NCBI GenBank assembly: GCA_022778745.1
Contig: JALFSR010000109.1
Location: 1-44,771, forward strand
DNA length: 44,771 nt
Source: Clostridiales bacterium
GTDB taxonomy: Bacteria; Bacillota; Clostridia; Lachnospirales; Lachnospiraceae
Direction of reading: 5' to 3'
Under the pieces are notes generated by a model, which was not told the origin of the DNA, ran no database searches, and was given only the letters and a program-made list of their open reading frames with translations. This document shows, piece by piece, positions 15,427 to 24,089 of the stretch (position 1 is the stretch's first letter; each line of letters opens with the position of its first letter). A program made the translations under genes and the position numbers.

Positions 15427-16695
15427 ATGAAATCAAAATGGGACAACGATAAGATCACAACTTGTATCTATGTTGTTTTGACTGCCGCAGCTATTTATAT
15501 TGTTATTACATTATTAAATAATATTTCTAACATATGGACATTTGCAAGTTCTATTCTACATACATTATTTGCTCTTTTGAGTCCAATATTAATTGCAGTT
15601 ATTATTTCTTACTTACTTTGGATACCAGTTCGTGCTCTTGATAAACATTTAAAAAAAGTTTTTAAAAAATCACACCGAGGTATCAGTGTACTTCTTGTAT
15701 GTATTTTATTAATACTAACTATTATTAGTGTTATTCTACTTATTTATTTTATGATTGGCGGAAAACTGTCGCAAGTTATTTCATTTCAGCAGTTATTTCA
15801 ATCCATCATTGATTATGTAAACAATACAAATTTCAATTTAGATGCTAATTATATTCAGCAGCAGCTATCTAATCTGCCACTTACAGATGCTGTAAAAGAA
15901 TCGATTGCATCTTACCTCTCACAATTTATTTCATGGCTGCAGTCCTTTTTCTTCAATGGCATGAATAACTTGTTCAGCTCTGCGACAACTTTAATCAGCA
16001 ATGTATTTTCTACATGTATCTGTATTGTATTAAGCATATATCTTTTGTTAGATAAGGAATATTTTATTGATTTGTGGAACAAATTGTTTTTCCTTTGCTT
16101 CCGTAACAGTTCTATTGGAAAACATTTAAAAAATATTGCTTCCACATTTAATGAGACATTTACGAGCTATATTCGCGGACAGTTATTAGAAGCCTTTTTT
16201 GTTGGTCTTCTTTCTGCAATTGCATTAATCTTATTAGATGTTGATTATGCAGTCGTTATTGGTATTATTGCTGGAATTACAAACATGATTCCTTATGTCG
16301 GTCCATTAATCGGCACTGTACTAGCAGCGATTATGGCACTCTTAAGCGGTGATTTCTTACTTGTACTATGGGTAGTCATCGCCATGCAAGTCGTTCAGCA
16401 AATTGATAATAACTTTCTTCAGCCAAAAATCATCGGAGAATCGGTGGAACTTCACGCTGTGTTTACAATGGTTGCTATTATTATCGGAGGAGATGTCGGA
16501 GGACTTCTCGGAATGCTGATTGCGGTGCCGATCTTTGCATCTGCAAAAAAATTAATTAGCGGTTGGTACACTTCTCACCATTTTGAAGAACAACGTCTGC
16601 GCTGCGCTATGTCTTCTCCTTCCCAAAATTGTGAGAAAGAACAGAATAAGAAAAAGACACCTCAGAAAGCAACACGCTCTTCTCATACAAAATAG
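15427..16695 (+). CDS. AI-2E family (PerM/UPF0118) membrane permease
   Basis: 422 residues with about eight transmembrane helices: two at the N terminus, one near 85-110, a soluble amphipathic stretch (110-180), then a C-terminal bundle. Family signatures GQLLEAFFVGLLSA, ITNMIPYVGPLIGT and the DNNFLQPKIIG loop are present. The family includes the AI-2 exporter TqsA and Na+/Li+ antiporters; the substrate here is unknown. The C-terminal tail is basic and low-complexity. AGAAAGGATAAATCT precedes the ATG. Monocistronic, convergent with divIC through a shared terminator. Confidence 0.88.
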   Translation: MKSKWDNDKITTCIYVVLTAAAIYIVITLLNNISNIWTFASSILHTLFALLSPILIAVIISYLLWIPVRALDKHLKKVFKKSHRGISVLLVCILLILTIISVILLIYFMIGGKLSQVISFQQLFQSIIDYVNNTNFNLDANYIQQQLSNLPLTDAVKESIASYLSQFISWLQSFFFNGMNNLFSSATTLISNVFSTCICIVLSIYLLLDKEYFIDLWNKLFFLCFRNSSIGKHLKNIASTFNETFTSYIRGQLLEAFFVGLLSAIALILLDVDYAVVIGIIAGITNMIPYVGPLIGTVLAAIMALLSGDFLLVLWVVIAMQVVQQIDNNFLQPKIIGESVELHAVFTMVAIIIGGDVGGLLGMLIAVPIFASAKKLISGWYTSHHFEEQRLRCAMSSPSQNCEKEQNKKKTPQKATRSSHTK

Positions 16696-16742
16696 TTTCT
16701 CTATATAATCAGATAAAACACACCTATACTTTGCGTGTAAAA

Positions 16743-16787
16743 GAAAACCTCCCGCATTTGCTCTTTGAGCTCTTGCGGAAGGTTTTC
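16743..16787. terminator. Bidirectional terminator between the permease and divIC
   Basis: GAAAACCTCCCGCA / TGCGGAAGGTTTTC stem with T-rich tracts on both sides (TCCTTTTT on plus, TTTTACACG on minus). Confidence 0.85.
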
Positions 16788-16793
16788 TCCTTT

Positions 16794-17108
16794 TTACTTC
16801 TTTTTCAAAATTAGCTCATCGTCATATATAAGTCCCAGTTTATCACGAGCAATCCGCTCTTTAAACTGATCAGTATCTATATATGTACTTAACTGATCCA
16901 AATCTTGCTTCCTCTGTTCTTGCAAATCCATTTGTCTCTCAAGTTCCGTAATTTGTTGTTTGCATTCTTCATTTTTTTGATGTAATTGTGTACTTTTTGT
17001 GGAAACAATGACTGCAAGTAATAACACTACAGCTAAAGCAAGCATAACCGATTTACGATTTGCTCTTTTTTGATAGCGACTTTGATTTCCCAAAAAATTA
17101 TCCTCCAA
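16794..17108 (-). CDS. divIC: DivIC/FtsB-family septum formation initiator
   Basis: Bitopic cell-division protein of 104 residues: basic cytoplasmic N terminus, transmembrane segment (about 22-38), a leucine/glutamine-rich coiled coil (about 42-75) and a C-terminal ERIARDKLGLIYDDE block characteristic of FtsB/DivIC. It forms the FtsL/DivIC/DivIB complex at the septum. The position after yabP-yabQ matches B. subtilis exactly, which supports the symbol. Last gene of the block; ends at the bidirectional terminator. Confidence 0.9.
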   Translation of the reverse strand: MEDNFLGNQSRYQKRANRKSVMLALAVVLLLAVIVSTKSTQLHQKNEECKQQITELERQMDLQEQRKQDLDQLSTYIDTDQFKERIARDKLGLIYDDELILKKK

Positions 17109-17160
17109 GTATCACAATGAATAAGTTACACTTTCATTGTAAAGCAACTATATGTTTTTT

Positions 17161-17550
17161 TCAATGCTTTCTATCATATTTCATTATTTTTTTTAAAATA
17201 TTTCCTAAAAATTTTTTAAATTTTTGTATAAGTTTCTTTATCCGTCCAATCTGGTTTGCCAACATAGGAATTAACATATGACTTGGACCAAAATGCCAAA
17301 TACTCATTCCTATTGTAATTCCGCAAAGTGCAAATCCTCTTATTACTCCATTATTATTTTCATATAATAATCCAAATACAAAATAACAGCAAATCATCCA
17401 ATAAAAAAAATCCTCTATAGAAATCCGAGTATGTTTTGCACGCTTGATTGTTCTTCCAATTAATAAAAGATCATATCCTGCGCGGAGTATTCCTCCTAAT
17501 ATAATTGCTTCGATAAAGAAGCGCATTTCCCATTTTATTACTTCACTCAT
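17161..17550 (-). CDS. yabQ: Spore cortex biosynthesis protein YabQ
   Basis: 129-residue membrane protein with an N-terminal hydrophobic stretch and two to three further helices (about 35-60 and 70-95), then a basic C terminus. In B. subtilis YabQ is a mother-cell protein of the outer forespore membrane required for cortex formation. The start lies 3 bp behind yabP, so the two are translationally linked. Assignment rests on hydropathy pattern, size and its place between yabP and divIC. Confidence 0.85.
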   Translation of the reverse strand: MSEVIKWEMRFFIEAIILGGILRAGYDLLLIGRTIKRAKHTRISIEDFFYWMICCYFVFGLLYENNNGVIRGFALCGITIGMSIWHFGPSHMLIPMLANQIGRIKKLIQKFKKFLGNILKKIMKYDRKH

Positions 17551-17553
17551 ATG

Positions 17554-17838
17554 CTACCGAAATATTCGTTTTAAAAAAGATTCCCCTGGCTTATTATAAT
17601 GCTGTGCAGAAGAATATACCATACTCACAATTTCTCCATCAATATCAATTTCTTCTTTTTCCAATGTTAATCGACTCATATGAAGATTTTGCCCTTTTAT
17701 TTGAAGAATTCCCATTTCTGTCTCTAACAATGCTTCTTCTGCAGTAAACGAAATCACATCTCGAACACCTGTCATCTGACACTCATTTCGATTATGCATG
17801 ACAATTCTATGATTTGCATTTTGCTGCTTTTCATCCAT
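17554..17838 (-). CDS. yabP: Sporulation protein YabP
   Basis: 94-residue YabP/YqfC-family protein: HNRNECQMTGVRDVISFTAEEALLETEMGILQIKGQ-type repeats of short beta strands (about 15-55) and a C-terminal region ending FLKRIFR. It acts in the mother cell in spore cortex and coat assembly and belongs to the sigma-E regulon in B. subtilis. The Shine-Dalgarno AGGAGG, 9 bases before ATG, forms the 3' arm of a perfect 15-bp hairpin (17847-17884), and a sigma-E-like promoter lies across the 5' arm; see the regulatory entries. Confidence 0.88.
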   Translation of the reverse strand: MDEKQQNANHRIVMHNRNECQMTGVRDVISFTAEEALLETEMGILQIKGQNLHMSRLTLEKEEIDIDGEIVSMVYSSAQHYNKPGESFLKRIFR

Positions 17839-17846
17839 ACAACAAA

Positions 17847-17884
17847 ACCTCCTAATATACTTGTAATTTAGTATATTAGGAGGT
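17847..17884 (-). promoter_or_regulatory. Perfect hairpin sequestering the yabP ribosome site
   Basis: Minus strand ACCTCCTAATATACT (17884-17870) pairs perfectly over 15 bp with AGTATATTAGGAGGT (17861-17847); loop 8 nt. The 3' arm contains the AGGAGG of yabP. Only a weak TTTTGTTGT follows, so it can be an RBS mask, an attenuator, or both. Confidence 0.8.
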
Positions 17885-17901
17885 ACTCTCCGTTATTCCA
17901 T
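17870..17901 (-). promoter_or_regulatory. Candidate sigma-E promoter of yabP
   Basis: Minus strand: GAATAAC, 14-bp spacer GGAGAGTACCTCCT, then AATATACT, which matches CATACANT at five of seven defined positions. The -10 lies in the 5' arm of the hairpin, placing the start in its loop. Confidence 0.4.
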
Positions 17902-17905
17902 TCAT

Positions 17906-18145
17906 TTATAAATAACGGTACAATTCTTTTGCATCATCTTTTTTTACTGTTTCCTGAACATCCAGTACTTCAACTTTTACTGTCTTTGTACCAAATCCGA
18001 TTTCAATTACATCTCCAGTTTTAACTGACAACGATGCTTTTGCTGGCTTTCCATTAACCATTACTCTGCCTGCGTCGCATGCCTCATTAGCAACTGTTCT
18101 TCGTTTAATCAGACGGGAAACTTTTAAAAACTTATCTAATCTCAT
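17906..18145 (-). CDS. S4-domain RNA-binding protein (RqcP/YabO, HslR-like)
   Basis: 79 residues with a full S4 domain: MRLDKFLKVSRLIKRRTVANEAC then GRVMVNGKPAKASLSVKTGD. YabO/RqcP in B. subtilis binds stalled 50S subunits with RqcH during Ala-tailing of nascent chains. The start is 1 bp behind hup, a tight operon link. A 67-bp gap holding the yabP hairpin then separates it from the sporulation-specific genes downstream. Confidence 0.88.
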   Translation of the reverse strand: MRLDKFLKVSRLIKRRTVANEACDAGRVMVNGKPAKASLSVKTGDVIEIGFGTKTVKVEVLDVQETVKKDDAKELYRYL

Positions 18146-18146
18146 C

Positions 18147-18422
18147 TTATTCGTTTACAGCATCCTTTAACACTTTTCCAGCTTTGAACTTTGGTGTCTT
18201 GGAAGCAGCAATGTGCATTGTTTCACCACTCTTTGGGTTTCTTCCCTCTCTTGCAGCACGTTCTGCCACTTCAAATGTACCGAATCCAACAAGCTGTACT
18301 TTATCACCGCTCTTTAATGTCTCTGTGATAACACTTGTAACTGCTTCAATTACTTTTTCCGCATCCTTTTTTGATACTTCACATTTTCCTGCAACTGCTG
18401 CAACTAACTCTTTCTTATTCAT
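18147..18422 (-). CDS. hup: HU-family DNA-binding protein
   Basis: 91 residues, the classic nucleoid protein: MNKKELVAAVAGKCEVSKKDAEKV at the N terminus, GFGTFEVAERAAREGRNPKSGE across the beta-arm (the RNP tip is intact) and a helical C terminus. It bends and compacts DNA as a dimer. It has its own sigma-A promoter and AGGAGG site, and continues into the S4-domain gene. B. subtilis has other genes (yabM, mazG/yabN) at this point in the cluster. Confidence 0.96.
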   Translation of the reverse strand: MNKKELVAAVAGKCEVSKKDAEKVIEAVTSVITETLKSGDKVQLVGFGTFEVAERAAREGRNPKSGETMHIAASKTPKFKAGKVLKDAVNE

Positions 18423-18508
18423 TGAACTTCCTCCTAAAATATCGGTTTTGCTGTATGAAAACCGCTTTTTTACAGGGGTAATCCCCTACGACAATCAGTC
18501 TGTACTAG

Positions 18509-18537
18509 ACTATATACGCAAAACCACAATTTGTCAA
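18509..18537 (-). promoter_or_regulatory. Sigma-A promoter of hup
   Basis: Minus strand: TTGACA (18532-18537), 17-bp spacer, TATAGT (18509-18514). The ~80-nt leader holds a CGGTTTT/AAAACCG hairpin (about 18446-18467) upstream of the ribosome site. Confidence 0.8.
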
Positions 18538-18601
18538 GGTTTTTTCCATATTTCTAAATGAGTTTCAGGAAATTTATCGTAAACTGCTTCGGCAGTCATA
18601 T

Positions 18602-19144
18602 TCAACTTTCTAACTGTCTTCCTAAAAACGAAGCTGCACATGCTGCTGCCTTTTTTTCCGTGTCTGTAAACTTAATCTTTTGTTCTTTGCTGAAAACAAT
18701 AACAGATCCAACTGCATCTCCTTCACATATAATCGGATAAATCGCCTGCGCTGTATAATTCATTTCTTCTCCCTGTATTAACGGAATGCAATTATGATCT
18801 GCTTCTGCACGATACTCTCTTGATATAATCAGATTTTCCAATGATTTGCTAATTGACATTCCTATTAATTCTTTGCGCAATGAACCAGACACTGCAACAA
18901 TCTGATCTCGATCACTGACTGCTACACCATGCCCTAACGTCTGTCCCAACGCATCTGCATATTGCTTTGCAAACACGCCAAGTTCAATCATCGGGGAATA
19001 TTTTTTTAATATAATTTCCCCTTCTTTATCTGTAAATATTTCCAATGGTGTACCTTCTCGGAGTCGTAATGTTCTTCGTATTTCTTTTGGAATAACTACT
19101 CTGCCCAAATCGTCAATTCTTCGTACAATTCCTGTCGCTTTCAT
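18602..19144 (-). CDS. spoVT: Stage V sporulation protein T, AbrB/GAF regulator
   Basis: 180 residues: N-terminal swapped-hairpin AbrB DNA-binding domain (MKATGIVRRIDDLGRVVIPKEIRRTLRLREGTPLE, 1-50) and a C-terminal GAF-like domain (56-178). SpoVT tunes sigma-G-dependent forespore genes and is itself sigma-G dependent in B. subtilis. Its place behind mfd (with prsA between) follows the conserved order. The ribosome site GGAGG, 9 bases before ATG, lies in the 3' arm of a 13-bp perfect stem whose 45-nt loop carries a sigma-G-like promoter. Confidence 0.95.
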   Translation of the reverse strand: MKATGIVRRIDDLGRVVIPKEIRRTLRLREGTPLEIFTDKEGEIILKKYSPMIELGVFAKQYADALGQTLGHGVAVSDRDQIVAVSGSLRKELIGMSISKSLENLIISREYRAEADHNCIPLIQGEEMNYTAQAIYPIICEGDAVGSVIVFSKEQKIKFTDTEKKAAACAASFLGRQLES

Positions 19145-19149
19145 CGTTT

Positions 19150-19220
19150 ATTTCCTCCATTTATTATTATGCATTTACCGTCGTTGTACATAAATGTATT
19201 ATCTGTAAAATGGAGGAAAT
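19150..19220 (-). promoter_or_regulatory. Long-range hairpin sequestering the spoVT ribosome site
   Basis: Minus strand ATTTCCTCCATTT (19220-19208) pairs perfectly with AAATGGAGGAAAT (19162-19150); 45-nt loop with an inner CATTTA/TAAATG stem. The 3' arm contains GGAGG of spoVT. Confidence 0.75.
19165..19193 (-). promoter_or_regulatory. Candidate sigma-G promoter of spoVT inside the hairpin loop
   Basis: Minus strand: TTATG (19189-19193), 17-bp spacer, CATAATA (19165-19171), close to the sigma-F/G pattern GHATR-N17-CATNHTA. Starting near 19158 the mRNA would lack the masking arm. Confidence 0.5.
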
Positions 19221-19231
19221 TATACATTATT

Positions 19232-20416
19232 TTATTTATTTGCCTCAGCAGAATCAGATGCTTCTGATTCTGTTTCACTGCTGTCTGTACTTGATGATTC
19301 TGCCTGTGCTTCATCACTTGATGCAGCCGCATCAGATGTCGCATCAGCACTGCTTGTAGAGATTTCTATTAATGGTTCTGAAAAAACTACTTTCTCCCAT
19401 TCCTTCTCATTAACTGTAAACTTCTTTGCTGATTTTTTTAATTCTTCGTATTTTTGTTCAAACATCGCAGCACGGCGATTATTTAATTCCTGTTCGATTG
19501 CCTGTTGTGTTGCTTCTTCATCTTTTTCTGAAGTACAGCGTACTACATAAGTCGCATTTGCATCGACAGCTGTAATACCCTGTCCTTTTGTCATCGCCAT
19601 CGCCTGTTCTGTATACACAGCTGTATCATCTTTTCCAATTGCAAACGCATCTTTCTTTTCCACAGTAAATGTAACACCATTAAATTCTTTGTCATGATAA
19701 TTCTCTACAATCTCATCTAATGTCGCACCTTGTTCTAATGCAGACTGAATGATACCAGCAAGCTCTGCTAACGCTGCCTCTTCCTTTTGTGCTTGTTCTT
19801 TTTGTTCTTCTGTCTGCTCTGTGCTTTCTGTCGATGCTGCTGTCTCATCTTGTTTTACACGAATTGAGATCTGCTCTATCGTCTTATGCAATACCGTGCT
19901 TTCATCTACATTTGTATCAATATCTGCAATCATTGCCTGATACTGTTTATTTGCCATTGCATTTTTTGTCACAATTGACTTTACAATTTCTTCGGTTACT
20001 CCACTGGCTTCTACAACTGGCTCTGCTTTCATAATCTGTTCTGCAGCTTCCTCTATTTTTTTCTGTTCTTCTTCTGTCAACGTAATTCCATCCGCCACTG
20101 CTTTCTCATTCAAGATTTCTGTCTGAAGCACTGCAGTTAATGCACTTTCTTTTACCTGATCTTCATATGTCTTTGATGTTGTTGAATCAGTCTGCTTCCA
20201 TAATCCTGTCGGATCACTTCCGTACATAAGGTACATATATTCTGTAGAATACTGCTGATACCGTGCATAAAATTCTGCCTCTGGTCTTCCAATCATCTGA
20301 TCTCCATAACTTGCAATCACATCGGATGGCAGACGCTTTGTGCATCCAGTCATAGATAAGGCTGCCACAGCAGCTGCCATCATGAGAGCAATCGTTCTTT
20401 TTCCTATTTTTCTCAT
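19232..20416 (-). CDS. PrsA/SurA-like peptidyl-prolyl isomerase family lipoprotein
   Basis: Extracytoplasmic lipoprotein chaperone: signal peptide (1-25) ending in the lipobox LSMTGC, then a SurA_N-type helical domain with the VIASYGDQMIGRPEAEFYARY start typical of foldases. The middle (200-310) aligns in order with a parvulin domain but is weakly conserved, so isomerase activity is uncertain. The C terminus is a Ser/Ala/Asp/Glu-rich tail. Start set to ATG 20416 (MRKIGKRTIALMM) rather than an upstream TTG; AAAGG lies about 11-12 bases away. It sits between mfd and spoVT in the conserved cluster. 394 residues. Confidence 0.85.
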   Translation of the reverse strand: MRKIGKRTIALMMAAAVAALSMTGCTKRLPSDVIASYGDQMIGRPEAEFYARYQQYSTEYMYLMYGSDPTGLWKQTDSTTSKTYEDQVKESALTAVLQTEILNEKAVADGITLTEEEQKKIEEAAEQIMKAEPVVEASGVTEEIVKSIVTKNAMANKQYQAMIADIDTNVDESTVLHKTIEQISIRVKQDETAASTESTEQTEEQKEQAQKEEAALAELAGIIQSALEQGATLDEIVENYHDKEFNGVTFTVEKKDAFAIGKDDTAVYTEQAMAMTKGQGITAVDANATYVVRCTSEKDEEATQQAIEQELNNRRAAMFEQKYEELKKSAKKFTVNEKEWEKVVFSEPLIEISTSSADATSDAAASSDEAQAESSSTDSSETESEASDSAEANK

Positions 20417-20503
20417 TGTTCTTACCAAACCTTTCTCTTTCTTTCATCCTTTATTCGTCATTCGCTTCGCTGCTTTTGCAAAGCGTTTTGAAACTATTAT
20501 AGT

Positions 20504-23500
20504 CTATTTTGGGTCAATAAGCAATCGTTTTATGTTGTTTAACAACTTTTTCACAAAATTCAGCATTTGGTCTGCATCTTTATTTTCTTTTTTTCTGTCA
20601 CTATAAACAAAATATGGAACATCTGCCGATGCTACAACCCGTAATGTATTTGCTCCATATAAATTCAATAGCTGCTGCATGTTTTCTGTCTTTAAATTTG
20701 CTTTTGGATACATCATAATTTTAATTTCTCTGCGATTTCCTCGCACTTCTGTCGCATAAATTTGATGTGCCATTGAACGAATGACTGCAATTTGAAGAAG
20801 ATTCTGCACTGGTTTCGGAATATCTCCAAATCGGTCAATTAATTCATCCTGCATATCCATTAATTCTTCTTCATTTTCAATTTCCGCAATTCTCTTATAA
20901 ATATCAAGTTTCATATATTCATTACGGATATATATGTTTGGAATATATGCATCAATATGGAAATCAACGGTTGTATCAAATGTTTCTTCTTCCATTTCTC
21001 CTTTTAATGTGCGAACTGCTTCATTTAACATTTTACAGTACAAATCATACCCAACCGCTTCCATATGACCGTGTTGACGTTCTCCGAGCAAACTTCCTGC
21101 ACCTCGAATCTCAAGATCCCTCATTGCAATTTTAATTCCTGAACCAAGTTCTGTAAATTCACGAATTGCCTGAAGACGTTTTTCTGCATCTTCTCTTAAC
21201 ACTTTATTTTTACGATACATAATAAACGCATAAGATATTCGATTGGATCGTCCTACTCTTCCTCTTAACTGATATAACTGGGATAAACCAAACCGATCTG
21301 CGTCGTGAATAATAATTGTATTTACATTTGAAATGTCCAATCCAGTTTCGATAATTGTAGTAGATACTAAAACATCAATTTCTCCATTGACAAAATCGAG
21401 CATAATTCGTTCAAGCTGACGCTCACTCATCTGTCCATGTGCATACGCAATCGTTGCCTCTGGAACGAGTGCTGCGATTTTACTTGCTACATCTTCAATG
21501 TCTTTTACTCGGTTATATACATAAAATACTTGACCGCTTCGCGCCAACTCACGATTAATCGCCTCACGAATCATTTCTGGATTATATTCCATAACATAAG
21601 TCTGAATCGGCTGACGTTCACTTGGAGCTTCTTCTAATACACTCATGTCACGGACACCAATTAAGCTCATATGAAGTGTACGTGGAATTGGAGTCGCTGT
21701 TAATGTCAAAACATCTACATTTTTCTTCATCTGTTTGATTTTTTCTTTATGTGTCACGCCAAACCGCTGCTCTTCATCAATAATTAAAAGTTCGAGATCT
21801 TTAAATACAACATCTTTTGACAAAACTCGATGTGTTCCAATAACAATATCAACCATTCCCTTTTTCAAACCTTCTAATGTATGCTTGATTTGTGTTGGTG
21901 TACGAAAACGAGAAAGCATCTCAATACGAATTGGAAAATCTTTCATTCTCTGACAAAATGTATTATAATGCTGCTGTGCAAGAATTGTTGTAGGAACAAG
22001 ATAAACAACTTGTCTGCTTTCTTGAACTGCTTTAAAAGCTGCACGAATCGCAATTTCTGTCTTTCCAAATCCAACATCTCCACATACAAGACGATCCATA
22101 ATCTTTTTACTTTCCATATCTCGTTTTGTCGCTTCAATTGCCTCAAGCTGATCTTCGGTTTCTTCATACGGGAACATTTCTTCAAATTCTTTTTGCCATA
22201 CCGTATCTGGCCCATACATATATCCATTTGTATTTTCTCGAATTGCATACAATTCCACTAGCTCTTTTGCAACTTCCTGTACAGCTTTTTTTACTTTTTT
22301 CTTTGTTTTTGTCCATTCTTGACCGCCTAGTTTATTCAGCTTTGGCTGTGGTCCTTCTTTTCCAGAATATTTTTGTACAAGATGAAACTGTGTTGCCGGA
22401 ATATAAAGATTACCGCCATCACCATATTCGATTTTAATATAATCCCGTTCCGTTCGTTCAATTTCTACTTTTTCAATTCCACGATAAACGCCAAGTCCGT
22501 GGCTTTCATGAATAACATAATCTCCAATCGATAAGTCACCAAAATTATTAATTTTCTGTCCTTGATAAACAACTTTTCTTTTTTTCTTCTTTTTTTCAGT
22601 TCCAAAAATATCTCCATCTGTCAGAACAACAAATTTTAAAACTGGATAACAAAAACCGCGATGCAGCCCTCCGCTTGCAACCATAATTTCTCCAGGTAAA
22701 ATACTGCGTCCTTTCTCTTCGGATGCATAGGCGCGCAGCTGATATTCTCTCAAGTCCTGTGCCATACGTTCTGCTCGTGTTCTTGAACCGCAAAGCATTA
22801 CAACGCGATAATTTTCCTTTTTCCACTCTGTCAAATCTTTAATTAAAAGTTCAAAACTATCTTTATAGGAATTCATATTTTGAACTGTAATATGATACGT
22901 ATTTGTTACCTTCATTAATTTGAGTTTCTGTTCTAAACTACTGATTAAAACCGATTTTCTTGACTGAAGTCCTGCAAATGCTTGCCTTACAGAATATAGT
23001 ACATCGCTCTGACCAGGAAGCAAGTATCCCTTTTCTAAACGATGTGTCATACTTTCTCGAAATTCTAATTCCACAGCTTGTGCACGCTCTCTTAACCGAA
23101 CTGGTTCGTCCAGACAAATTAATGTACTTTCCTTTGGAAAATATTCATAAAATGCAACTGTTTTATCATAAAAAAAGGAAAGATAACTTTCTAATCCAAC
23201 TGTTCTTCCGCCCTCTTCGAGTTCTTCCAAAAGCAATTCTATTTTTTCTTGAATTCTTGCCGCTTCCTCAAATTTTCCATCTTGTTTTAGTTTTTCATAA
23301 TACTGCGTATACTGTTTCTTTATCTCTTTTGTACCTTTTTCAAGCTGTTCTTCTGTCAATACAATCTCTTGTGCTGGATAAATCTCTGCTTCTTCTAATA
23401 ATTCAATAGAACGCTGACTCTCTGCATCAAAATATCGAATGGAATCTACTTCATCTCCCCAAAGCTCAATTCGATACGGATTTTCTTCTGTCATACTAAA

Positions 23501-24043
23501 TATATCAATAATTCCACCATGAACAGCAAATTGACCTGGCTCTTCTGCCTTTGCTGTGTACTCATATCCGAGACACACAAGATCTTTGCGCAGCATTTCT
23601 AAATCAAGTGTCTGCCCCGTTTTAATCGAAATAATAGCTTTTTGAATCGCATCAAAAGATGGCAGTGCATTCATTAAACCTTCAATAGTCGTAATAATGA
23701 CATTTCCTTGTTGTTCCCTTATTTTTTTCAACACGCTCAGACGTTGTCTTGCAAGTAAACTCCCCTGAATATCTGCATTATAAAAAATTAAATCTTTTGC
23801 TGGATAAAGTGCTGCATTTTTTGTAAAAAACTTGAAATCTTCAAAAATTTCCTTTGCTCTAATTTCACTATAAGTAACAACAAGACATTGTGAATCGTTT
23901 TTTCTTAAAGACTCTATTAAATGGACTTTTTGAGAATCCATACATCCTGCCATTTGCACAGGAGTCTTACCCATTTTCAGTGCATCTACTACGTCTTGAT
24001 AATCTTTTAATTCTTCCAATAGATTTCCGAACAAATCAGACAT
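20504..24043 (-). CDS. mfd: Transcription-repair coupling factor
   Basis: 1179-residue Mfd, which recognises stalled RNA polymerase, pushes it off and recruits UvrA. Domain order is complete: UvrB-like N-terminal module (1-330), RNA-polymerase-interacting domain (about 495-565, FGDLSIGDYVIHESHGLGVYRG), RecG-like translocase with Walker A GDVGFGKT (655-662) and DEEQ (756-759), then the TRG and C-terminal autoinhibitory domain. The short poly-Lys stretch KKKKKKRK near 485-490 precedes the polymerase domain. AGGAGG precedes ATG. Between pth and prsA, as in B. subtilis (pth-mfd-spoVT). Confidence 0.97.
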   Translation of the reverse strand: MSDLFGNLLEELKDYQDVVDALKMGKTPVQMAGCMDSQKVHLIESLRKNDSQCLVVTYSEIRAKEIFEDFKFFTKNAALYPAKDLIFYNADIQGSLLARQRLSVLKKIREQQGNVIITTIEGLMNALPSFDAIQKAIISIKTGQTLDLEMLRKDLVCLGYEYTAKAEEPGQFAVHGGIIDIFSMTEENPYRIELWGDEVDSIRYFDAESQRSIELLEEAEIYPAQEIVLTEEQLEKGTKEIKKQYTQYYEKLKQDGKFEEAARIQEKIELLLEELEEGGRTVGLESYLSFFYDKTVAFYEYFPKESTLICLDEPVRLRERAQAVELEFRESMTHRLEKGYLLPGQSDVLYSVRQAFAGLQSRKSVLISSLEQKLKLMKVTNTYHITVQNMNSYKDSFELLIKDLTEWKKENYRVVMLCGSRTRAERMAQDLREYQLRAYASEEKGRSILPGEIMVASGGLHRGFCYPVLKFVVLTDGDIFGTEKKKKKRKVVYQGQKINNFGDLSIGDYVIHESHGLGVYRGIEKVEIERTERDYIKIEYGDGGNLYIPATQFHLVQKYSGKEGPQPKLNKLGGQEWTKTKKKVKKAVQEVAKELVELYAIRENTNGYMYGPDTVWQKEFEEMFPYEETEDQLEAIEATKRDMESKKIMDRLVCGDVGFGKTEIAIRAAFKAVQESRQVVYLVPTTILAQQHYNTFCQRMKDFPIRIEMLSRFRTPTQIKHTLEGLKKGMVDIVIGTHRVLSKDVVFKDLELLIIDEEQRFGVTHKEKIKQMKKNVDVLTLTATPIPRTLHMSLIGVRDMSVLEEAPSERQPIQTYVMEYNPEMIREAINRELARSGQVFYVYNRVKDIEDVASKIAALVPEATIAYAHGQMSERQLERIMLDFVNGEIDVLVSTTIIETGLDISNVNTIIIHDADRFGLSQLYQLRGRVGRSNRISYAFIMYRKNKVLREDAEKRLQAIREFTELGSGIKIAMRDLEIRGAGSLLGERQHGHMEAVGYDLYCKMLNEAVRTLKGEMEEETFDTTVDFHIDAYIPNIYIRNEYMKLDIYKRIAEIENEEELMDMQDELIDRFGDIPKPVQNLLQIAVIRSMAHQIYATEVRGNRREIKIMMYPKANLKTENMQQLLNLYGANTLRVVASADVPYFVYSDRKKENKDADQMLNFVKKLLNNIKRLLIDPK

Positions 24044-24089
24044 ATTTACCTCCTAAACACCATATTTCTATGGTATACACTCCAGGACT

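Noticed and set aside
19141-19350. 69-codon minus-strand frame overlapping the prsA 3' end and spoVT leader
   Set aside because: Out-of-frame shadow of the prsA tail, no ribosome site; the region is better explained as the spoVT regulatory hairpin.
21943-22826. Open frames inside mfd in other phases
   Set aside because: Shadows of the mfd coding sequence, no independent start signals.
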